Source of the DNA: Siphonodentalium dalli
Taxonomy: Eukaryota > Mollusca > Scaphopoda > Gadilida > Siphonodentaliidae
Direction: 5' to 3'
Assembly (NCBI GenBank): GCA_032622095.1
Contig: CP136065.1
Coordinates: forward strand, 242,895,530 to 242,959,529
DNA: 64,000 nucleotides
The first letter of the stretch is position 1, and every line of letters starts with the position of its first letter. Below the pieces are notes generated by a model that had not been told where the DNA came from, did no database searches, and saw only the letters and a list, made by a program, of their open reading frames with translations. The translations under genes were made by a program, and so were the position numbers. Below, in pieces: positions 30,381-37,591 of the stretch.

Positions 30381-30425
30381 GGCAGTTGGGGTACCGGCAG
30401 TTGGGGTACCGGCAGTTGGGGTACC
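30381..30425. repeat. 15-bp triplicated terminal motif
   Basis: GGCAGTTGGGGTACC occurs three times in perfect tandem (30,381-30,395, 30,396-30,410, 30,411-30,425). Internal monomers have it once and usually mutated. It equals the terminal inverted repeat of the 169-bp unit. Confidence 0.95.
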
Positions 30426-30579
30426 ATCTCTGTATATATATGAAGGAGTGTGTGCTTTCGTTTTATTCCTGTATTACAAGTGCCTTGGGGTCTAGTAAAC
30501 ATGATACACTCATTTCGGGGTCATCATCCTCAAACAATTCCAAAGAGAGTCTCCTTTAGAAATCGGTACCCCAACTGCC
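30411..30579. mobile_element. Putative 169-bp MITE-like unit at array edge
   Basis: In the last, truncated monomer the sequence begins GGCAGTTGGGGTACC (30,411-30,425) and ends GGTACCCCAACTGCC (30,565-30,579). These are perfect 15-bp inverted repeats enclosing 139 bp of the ordinary monomer sequence. In internal monomers the same two sites are degenerate (GGCTGTTGTGGTACC-like and CAGTACCGCAACTGCC). The edge copy therefore looks ancestral: a short non-autonomous terminal-inverted-repeat element captured inside the satellite. Target-site duplications cannot be defined because TA-rich repeats flank it. Confidence 0.5.
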
Positions 30580-30626
30580 TGAAATATATATATATACAGC
30601 CGGTACCCCAACTGACCAGTATATAC

Positions 30627-30629
<3 letters not shown>

Positions 30630-30688
<59 letters not shown>
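30630..30688. repeat. (AT)n microsatellite at satellite-Helitron junction
   Basis: About 29 uninterrupted AT dinucleotides. Satellite sequence lies immediately to the left and Helitron helicase coding sequence immediately to the right, so this tract is the breakpoint or its scar. Confidence 0.95.
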
Positions 30689-30691
<3 letters not shown>

Positions 30692-30859
30692 TCTTTCTGT
30701 AAAAAGATGCAGAGCATGTTTTGGATAATTTTCACAGTTCGGATCTATGATTTGATTTTCGATGCATTTCATGTCATTATCAGTCATTTCATTTGTTCTG
30801 TGTCGATTTAGGAGTTTCAAGTCATCCTTCTGACGCATTATTTCTGTGAGTTCAAACAA
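30689..30859 (-). pseudogene. Helitron helicase fragment truncated by (AT)n
   Basis: FELTEIMRQKDD, then IENQIIDPNCENYPKHALHL and FTERC, matches the region after motif III in Helitron helicases (FELTEIMRQ is a recognisable family string). The sequence turns into (AT)n at 30,688, so motifs IV-VI are absent. The Helitron was cut by, or the satellite was joined at, this point. Confidence 0.88.
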
Positions 30860-30903
30860 GGAGAAGAATTATCTCCATCTGTTTTGGCTTGCTTTCTGTG
30901 GTC

Positions 30904-31137
30904 CTAATGATATAAATCATTAAAAATCCAAGAATCCCAAACAGGACTCAACTGGTATAAGTCACCGAAGGCTGTGATCTTTTTTACCCCCAAGGGTATT
31001 TTTGTGCCAGTAAGTTGATGTAAGCGATCATCAATAAAATTTAGCAGATTGTTGCCAACCATACTGATTTCATCAATAAGTATCCAGGAAAGACTGTTTA
31101 ATTTTACTCTGAATGTACTAAGTTCATCACATGTCAT
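30904..31137 (-). pseudogene. PIF1-like helicase motifs II-III of the Helitron
   Basis: 77 codons continuing the helicase in another frame after the A-run frameshift. SWILIDEISMVGNNLLNFID is the Walker B/DEIS motif and ITAFGDLYQLSPVWDSWIF the motif III region. The frame stops just after IFNDLYH; the next coding piece is again frame-shifted. Confidence 0.92.
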
Positions 31138-32533
31138 AGGATTTATATTTTGATTGAAATTTTTTTTTTAAAGCAGAGGTTATAGTGACACTATTGATGT
31201 TAAATGCAGCTTTTCCTGTAAAAGCACAAAGAAGAATTCGTATATCATCAACGTTTTCACCAGTAATTGAACTCAGTTGTCTATGTAATCCTTGGTAAAG
31301 TGCTTTAATAAGTACAGAGTTTCCAACACCAGCTGAACCACATACAAAGGTATACATTGGTTCATCTTTTGTTTTATACCACTGAAGTGCATGATTGAAA
31401 AATTCTCTTTGCTTTGTATTGAGTTTTATAAGTAGTTGGTGGTAATCACTCTCAGGTATTCTAACTGGATTTGGGATAACTGTTGGAATAGAAGGAAACC
31501 CAAGTTCAGTTGCAATATCATAATGTCTGTGTTCAGTTATTCTACCAGGGTTGAAATAAACAACTTTTTCTGCTTCTGTTGGGTTTTGTGAATTGTCATC
31601 TGCTTCTTTTTGTTGGATATTTGTGATTAGTTGGTCATAAGCAGATAACTCATGTTCAGCTAGTTCTTGAGCAATATCTATTGCAAAAGCATTATGTTCA
31701 TATTCTTTGCATTTATAATCAATAGTTGATTGTATTGTTTGGTAATCAGTCTGGTAGGTTTCAAACCCGCCAAAGAGATCAGCCGATTCATCTCTCCAGG
31801 GAAAGAATAACATAAAGTTTTCTCTGTAGTGATTTTCTGCGTTTGTTTTGATATTGAATCTAACATATCTTATCACTTTTGATCTTTTCCCTTTACGTAT
31901 TTGCATTCCATTTTTCAGTTTGATAATTATACTGCCAGCATCAAAATCATCATCAATATTATCAAGATCAGAATGATCAAATTTGTCATTATTTTCAACA
32001 GTTTGATCAATGTTGTCCTCGGTTTCTTCTTTGCTCACATTTTCAGTGTTTTTAGGATAGATAATGTCATACTCTGCCAAACATATTCTTTCCATTACTC
32101 GAGGTCGTTTTGAGTATCTTTGAAATATATTTGTGCATTCAACATCTGTCGAATCGAGTGGGAGCTCATCCAGAAGATATTTTGGTTTCATCAGTACTAA
32201 TCTTTCTTCATGGGGTGGTGTGCTGATGAACACAACATCCATGGAAGATCGTGTAAGTGGCATTTGGAGTGTTAAATAAGCTGCCTCTTGTGCACTTATT
32301 ACAACACAGTTTGAGAAGATATTTCCAATATGTCTAACTTGTCTTTTCAAATCCATGTTTCCATCTCTAGCTTCTTTTGTAGCATTATTGAGTGTTGTTG
32401 ACATACCAGATTGAGACTTTGATATGTATGAAACTATGTACATAGCACAAGCATAAGGATCACAAATGTATTGTAAGTCCATGTTAGCTTGACAAGCATA
32501 TAAGAGGGATTCGTTGAAAGGATTTATTCTCAC
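31127..32533 (-). pseudogene. Helitron two-tyrosine motif, linker and helicase N-part
   Basis: 468 codons, the longest frame in the window. Near the start, VRINPFNESLLYACQANMDL leads to DPYACAMYIVSYISKSQSG, where the two tyrosines spaced Y-IVS-Y are the catalytic pair. A long linker follows (LDELPLDSTDVECTNIFQRY, KRPRVMERICLAEYDIIYP), then LNTKQREFFNHALQWYKT and the Walker A region FVCGSAGVGNSVLIKALYQG. The invariant Walker A lysine is Asn (AAC) here. That alone should abolish ATP hydrolysis in a PIF1-type helicase. The frame is lost in a run of A residues at about 31,165. Confidence 0.93.
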
Positions 32534-32605
32534 TTCTGATGGTTGTCGTTTTATGAAGACTTTTGATCCAGATAAAGAGCTTCGTATACACTTTATGTAT
32601 TCATC

Positions 32606-33049
32606 TTAACTCATTTCAATAATGTTATGCAAAAAATCTTCAAATTTGATATTCATTTCATTTTTATTTTTGTCCATTTTCACTTGGATTTCTTTATATT
32701 GCTTCCGATAATCTTCAACATTTTGTTCTAGATGTGTTAGAATCATTGTTTTTGGCATAGGTGGGAGAGGGAAGCCAAAACGGCAGATAGCGTTCTGCTT
32801 CTTTCGACAAGTTTTTGTGGGTTTGTGTTCCTGAAGTTTGATAAGGCTTTCCAAAGTATTATCTGCACTAGAGCAAGTCAAGTGTTTGTCAACAAATGAG
32901 ATTACGTCATTAATATTGTTTTTGTCATATATAGGAGCACCATCTATCCATATCAATGAATGTATGTGGCCACTACCTCGATTTTGGAACTCTGTTCTTT
33001 GATATGTATCGACCAATTTACCAATTGGTGTGTGAGGACTTTTAAGCAC
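32606..33049 (-). pseudogene. Helitron Rep domain with HUH motif
   Basis: 147 codons. After LKSPHTPIGKLVDTYQRTEF comes GSGHIHSLIWIDGAP, the HUH-type metal-binding motif (His-Ile-His) of rolling-circle initiators. Then follow SFVDKHLTC and a cysteine/arginine stretch, KTCRKKQNAICRFGFPLPP, which is typical of this protein. The segment ends at a TAA (32,606-32,608), and translation continues in the same frame into the next segment, so a single nonsense mutation, probably at a Tyr codon (S-stop-DEY), separates them. Confidence 0.92.
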
Positions 33050-33051
33050 AG

Positions 33052-33584
33052 TATTGATAAATTATTGGACTCTGTTACCAAAGTAACGAGCACATGTTAT
33101 AGGATCTTTTTGAATGAGTTTTGTTTTATCTTCCCAAGTTATTTTGTCAATATCATTACAATTAATATTTTTCCACCAAGTTCAGATAAAGTCTTTAATA
33201 AAGGTTTCCAATGAGTATCAGCAACACTTAGTGACATGAACCATGTCGGTAAGCCTAATTGTCTTATCATGGCAAACACTTCTTTCTTTTTAGCTACAAG
33301 ATAACCTGGCGAGTTTCTCAACTGTTTGAATATATATCCTTCATCTAATTGGACTAGGTCATAAATTGTTTTTGATTTCTAATTTGAGCAGCTGTAATTG
33401 TTTTTCCTTAATTTTACATTTTCTCATTGCAAGCCACACTTTATCACTTATTTGTTTCATTTGTAATGTTTTAAGTTTGAAAAATATATTTGGTACACAT
33501 TGAGCAGCTCGTCTATCAGCCCCTCTTAGTTCCCATTTGACAATGTCGCTGTAATGAACTTTTACAAGTCTCTCATAGTTTTCT
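33052..33584 (-). pseudogene. Helitron-like N domain, multiply frameshifted
   Basis: No single frame spans this region, but conserved pieces appear in succession on the minus strand: YSDIVKWELRGADRRAAQCV, an L/K-rich helix, LDEGYIFKQLRNSPGYLVAK, GLPTWFMSLSVADTHWKPLL (33,139-33,321), then DPITCARYFGNRVQ. The last piece is interrupted by an in-frame TAA where the family normally has Lys or Arg, and continues FINTVLKS into the Rep segment. The shift after LSELGGK lies in an A-rich run (GGAAAAATA). Confidence 0.8.
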
Positions 33585-33586
33585 AT

Positions 33587-34000
33587 TCATGTTTGACCAC
33601 ATAATATTGTTGGAAAGCAAAGAGTTTCAGCATTTGTTTCCTGATAGAGACTAACTGGGTGTTGTCCCTCACCAGGAGCAAACGTGTAAACATTATCACA
33701 TTTGTTAGCCATACAGATATCTTCAACAAGTGTATCTGGATTTCCAGCAGATGTCTCGTTAGTATCAATTTCACTGAAGTGGTCAGAATCAGAGTCATTT
33801 GATCTGTCTTCTATGTTGTGTGAGGTCAGATTTTCAGTGTTATTAGTTTGTGGTGTAGTGGTATTTGCTGCCGTAATTTCATCAAGACTATCCTCTTTGT
33901 TGTTTATATTACTGATCCAGTCATTATTTATCGATATTTCAGAATCTGTGTAAAGGTTGCTGTTTGACATGAGCCATTGCAACATTTTCAGTATAATCAC
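33587..34000 (-). pseudogene. Helitron acidic linker and start of Helitron-like N domain
   Basis: 137 codons. Begins with LQWLMSNSNLYTDSEI, the usual continuation of the preceding fragment. It then passes through a Ser/Asp/Glu/Asn-rich low-complexity linker and ends VYTFAPGEGQHPVSLYQ followed by LCFPTILCG, which marks entry into the Helitron-like N domain. A stop follows and the reading frame changes again at about 33,585. Confidence 0.85.
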
Positions 34001-34175
34001 TTTTTTTGTTGGATATTCTCTTTTTAAGCTTGACTGGCACTATGAAATGTTCATCAAGTGGTCTTGGAAGGGAATTTACAGTTGGCTGTATATCAACTGG
34101 TACATTGACAAAATTACCTTTTAATGAGTATTGTCTCCCAGAGGGAAGTTTTGCATAAAAGGTATACGTGGACAA
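33939..34175 (-). pseudogene. Helitron N-domain fragment (LPSGRQYSLKGNFVNVP)
   Basis: 78 codons in a frame offset from its neighbours. The core LPSGRQYSLKGNFVNVPVDI followed by QPTVNSLPR is a signature of Helitron-like N-terminal regions. It is linked to the preceding segment through the GTAAGTT insertion and a one-base deletion, and it runs out of frame near 33,985 where the next segment takes over. It is a piece of one broken gene, not a separate gene. Confidence 0.85.
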
Positions 34176-34187
34176 ATTAATCTTTCC

Positions 34188-34736
34188 TCAACTTACCTCA
34201 AGAGTTGTAAGGTTCAATTCATCAGGTATTTCAACCCACTTCTTCCCATTAGTAACTGATAATTTTGGAACTTTATTCTTTTTAACTGAGTTCAAGCATG
34301 TGTGACATATCCATTCAAGATTATCATGTGATTTAAGACCAGTAAAATATTGTATGTTTTCAGGTGTGGATTGGCTGATTGGTTTGACACTTCTATGGAA
34401 CCATGGCTGTGTGCAACAAGTACAGATATACACAGGACCAAAAGAAATGGTTTGATTAAAAACTTTCAATACATTCTTAGAGTGTTGAACCATACCTTTT
34501 TCGGTTATATAATTGTTTCTCTTTTCTGACAAAGGTATCAGTCTTGACGCAGTTTTTGTTATTTTGTCTGACAATTTATCTCCTTCATACACATTATTTG
34601 TTTGTCTATGTCTTTTCTTTCCTAATCTTTCTTTTTCCTTTTGAATAGTACTGTCTCTTGACAGATTGATTGACAAACAACGGTAACCCATATTGACATT
34701 GTCGCTGGGACCCAATTTTTGGAAGAACGAAGACAC
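34188..34736 (-). pseudogene. Helitron N-terminal cysteine-rich segment (DUF6570-like)
   Basis: 182 codons from an ATG at 34,736. A lysine/arginine-rich region (KEKERLGKKRHRQ) is followed by a typical Helitron stretch, GPVYICTCCTQPWFHRSV, then WICHTCLNSVKKNKVP and a region ending IPDELNLTTLE. The paired CxxC motifs probably bind zinc. The frame ends at a TGA a few codons past LTTLE. A 7-bp insertion, GTAAGTT, sits between two GAG codons there; skipping it restores the expected continuation EERLICPRIPFMQ before a second, one-base shift. Confidence 0.85.
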
Positions 34737-35961
34737 CCATCCAAATTATACCTATCAGAATATATAATCAATTATAGAAGTTATTACATGTATATATCAA
34801 CTAGTATTATATGGCTTATATATGGAAATTTCCACTTTAGAAAGAAAAGTAGTTTATAAACAATTGTCTATGTTAGTGTGTGTATAACAAATATTGTGTA
34901 AATTTCAGCTTTACACCAGGGAGTAAATAAGTATTTTGTTTCGCATAGCAAAATGCTATGCAAATCAGAAAACAGACAAACGAATCAGTCAATTTGAATA
35001 TATGCAATTGAAAACTTGATCTAGTTCATTAAAATTGTACAGTTGATAGCAAAATGCTATAGGAATTATTAAATTGTAAAACAAAATTCAATATTTGATT
35101 AGCAAAATGCTAATCAATACCAATTATTGTATGTCCTACTTAACACTCTACTGTGGGTATAAATTTCTACTGTTGGCATAAATGTTCAAAGGTAATTTCA
35201 TGGGTTAAACATTTTTACCGATAGTAATAAATCCCTTCTCTACATTACAATGCAATATATATTTAGGGCCAACAATTTGTAGATTCAAACCAGCTGTATC
35301 CCTTTGAGTAAACCTGTGTTTACAAGTGAAAATTCTGATAATTTGTAATTTTGAGCTGACTTAAGGTTTGAACTTCTGACTTGCAAGATAGAAAATGGGA
35401 CACATTTCATCATCTTTATCTCACAATTGGGAACCATGAATTAAAGTTGCATTGGTTAAATTGAAGAAATGGAGATGAAATTTTCATATGAAGGAATATA
35501 TTAGTCGTCCTGACAGAGGAGTTGTTTGGAACCTTCCAAATAACAGCACTTGGATAGCAATCAATGAGTGCCTGATGTTTATCCTGATCATGATACTTAA
35601 AATACACATATAAAAATTATTATGTTGTTAATGCCTTCAAGCTATAAGCAGTAATGAGGATGAGATGTCAAGATGTGGGGATCCTGGATTTATCATCTGT
35701 ACCGCACACAAAACTAGTTTATGCCATAACATATTAATCACAGGTTTACTCAGACTCCTTGAATTAATGAACAAGCCTGCGTGCGTAATTAAACTAACAA
35801 TATTATTTGAAAAGTGAAAAGGTGCTGAAGAAATACTTTCTCATCAAAGAACTTGAAGAAATCGAACAACAATGTTAATAGCACAAACAATGAAAATACA
35901 ACTGTCAGACTACAGAACATCAATCGCAGATGAAACACAGATCAAATATTAAGCCAAAACT

Positions 35962-36109
35962 TAGAAGTGAACACTAATCCTAAATATAAGAACGTCTGTA
36001 GAACCTTCAAGAGCAAAACACAACAAATCAAAACATAGAAGTGAACACTTATCCTAATATAAGAATGTCTGTAGAACCTTCAAGAGCAAAACATAACAAC
36101 CTGCTTTGA
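35962..36109. repeat. 74-bp tandem duplication inside copy 1
   Basis: TAGAAGTGAACACT followed by AGAACCTTCAAGAGCAAAAC occurs twice, 74 bp apart, here and only once in the second segmental copy. It therefore arose after the 2.76-kb duplication, or one unit was lost from copy 2. Confidence 0.85.
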
Positions 36110-36606
36110 TGAAATTTTAACACCATATAGCTGCCTGAATGTAAGATTCAAGCTTATGTCCATTGACATGAGCTATTCCAAACAGAGACATGTAATTAAT
36201 ATTAGTCTCTAACTTATCTGACATGGTTTATCAGATTAAAATGTGAATGCACCTAGTGGTCAACAACAATAATAAACAGATAGTGTTTTCCTCTGCTTGT
36301 AGATGTGTTAAAACACAGATGTGTCACTGCCACACCATTTTAATTAATCATCTGTGAGAGAATGTAAATATAAGGTGCTGAGATAATCATCCATGAATTA
36401 TTCTGGCATGGGCAGGCAATGGGCACCTTATGATTATGTCAATGTATAAGTTCAATTTAATTACTGCGGGTTTAGGAATAGAATTACTGATATCAAGTAA
36501 GGAGATACTGATAAGCTGATGATGATAATATTTGTTCTTTCTTTATGAGTTTGATGGGATATAACAACATTAGAAGGAAACAAGAGGTACGCTGTCGCAT
36601 GGCATT

Positions 36607-37443
36607 TGCCCCCGACCGTAGCAATTCGGATTAAGCATGGACGAAACTGCGGATATCCGAGGAGGTCTATAAAGAAGTTCGTACAATCATCACTTCTAGA
36701 AATTCCGGAAACCCCCAAAAAAAAGCGATCCGGAAACCCCAAAACAAGCGAAAATTATAATTTTCTAAGTTGAAAAAAGGGCCATAACTCTGGCAAAAAT
36801 CAGATCATACCCAAATTCGCACATGACATGTATTTTCATATAACTGATGCACAAAAATACGGGATTTGCAATCATACCACTAAAGCACACGTTATCATCT
36901 GGAAACCCAAAAAACAAGAGAAAAATTGAATTTTCTAAGTAAAAAAAGGGCCATAACTCTGGTGAAAATGGGTGGACGAAACCCGCGCTATGCATGTAGC
37001 TGTTCCCCCATGCTGCTCTATCGCCATACCAAATATCAGCTAAATCTGCCTAGCGGTTGCTGAACAATAATGCAAAATGTTTGTGCGGACGGACAAAATT
37101 GAATTTTCTAAGTCAAAAAGAGCCATAACTCGGGTGAATATGGGTGGACGAAACCCGCGCTATGCATGTAGCTGTTCCCCCATGCTGCTCTATCACCATA
37201 CCAAATATCAGCTAAATCTGCCTAGCGGTTGCTGAACAATAATGCAAAATGTATGTACGGACGGACAAAATTGAATTTTCTAAGTCAAAAAAGGGCCATA
37301 AGTCTGGTGAAAATGGGTGGACGAAACCCGCGCTATGCATGTAGCTGTTCCCCCACGCTGCTCTATCACCATACCAAATAAATGTTTGTACGGACGTACG
37401 GACGGACGGAGACTATATACCCGCCGACTTCAAGTCGGGGGCA
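36607..37443. mobile_element. Bivalve-type fold-back/interspersed element, copy 1
   Basis: Bounded by inverted TGCCCCCGAC (36,607-36,616) and GTCGGGGGCA (37,434-37,443). Inside are three tandem units of about 172 bp, each with GGGTGGACGAAACCCGCGCT and GGGCCATAAxTCTGG-like motifs, and a GTACGGACGGACGG tail followed by CCGCCGACTTCAAGTCGGGG. I recall such elements as widespread in bivalve genomes. It has no coding capacity, so it would be non-autonomous. Confidence 0.6.
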
Positions 37444-37591
37444 TAATAAATGGGGATATCACATCAATATTAATAAAGATAACTTGAAAAAAGGGGCCAT
37501 AAATATGAACATTGATTGCAGGAAAAATAAAGGAACTTGACAATAAAATACAAAATTTTCAATCTGAATACCAGTCATCCAAGAACCCTCC

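Larger units (their letters stand above)
1..30629. repeat. Satellite array, ~820-bp monomer, ~37 copies
   Basis: A single head-to-tail array fills the left half of the window and begins mid-repeat at base 1, so it extends further left. A fixed internal landmark (start of the segment TAGCACAATTACAAGCTG) recurs at 336, 1154, 1971, 2794 and so on to 29848, giving 36 periods with a mean of about 820 bp (range roughly 817-827). Most length variation comes from internal TA runs and from a 4-bp TATA insertion that defines monomer subtypes (for example near 2045, 7780, 9425, 20905, 27460). Copies differ by only a few substitutions. Short open frames recur in each monomer, but they are broken or re-framed by the TA-length changes, so I see no coding constraint. 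The sequence is AT-rich with KpnI-type GGTACC sites. Confidence 0.98.
30689..34736 (-). mobile_element. Decayed, C-terminally truncated Helitron transposon
   Basis: Read on the minus strand from 34,736 to 30,689, the fragments occur in the order expected of an animal Helitron protein: N-terminal cysteine-rich DUF6570-type region, Helitron-like N domain, Rep domain with HUH and two-tyrosine motifs, then a PIF1-family helicase. Helitrons move by rolling-circle replication: the Rep tyrosines nick DNA and the helicase unwinds it. This copy has several frameshifts, two in-frame TAA codons inside the Rep-helicase frame and a lost Walker A lysine. It ends after the motif region that follows helicase motif III, where the (AT)n tract starts. 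The C-terminal helicase motifs and the Helitron 3' hairpin/CTRR terminus are not seen, nor is a defined 5' TC end. Confidence 0.93.
34832..37591. repeat. 2.76-kb tandem segmental duplication, copy 1
   Basis: From CTTTAGAAAGAAAAGTAG (34,835) to CAGTCATCCAAGAACCCTCC the sequence matches 37,592-40,104 almost base for base at an initial shift of exactly 2,760 bp. Copy 1 has a 74-bp tandem duplication (35,962-36,109) and one extra ~172-bp internal repeat, which account for most of the length difference. Apart from the fold-back element no gene is recognised. Paired short motifs such as GATAGCAAAATGCTAT and GATTAGCAAAATGCTAATC are small palindromes. Confidence 0.93.

Noticed and set aside
1-30500. 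Dozens of recurring 60-90-residue open frames in the satellite (for example beginning MEIAQLQ, MLSPLSRY, MCFRFIPV)
   Set aside because: They repeat only because the DNA repeats. TA-run length changes and the 4-bp insertion alter their frames and ends between monomers, and Tyr-Ile runs come from (TA)n. No selection on any frame is visible.
1-30629. CRISPR-like or rDNA-spacer array
   Set aside because: The repeat unit is 820 bp with no alternating unique spacers, and no rRNA sequence is present.
36461-36995. Minus-strand open frames in the fold-back element region
   Set aside because: They lie in interspersed repeat sequence and recur in the second copy with frame changes; no protein motif.
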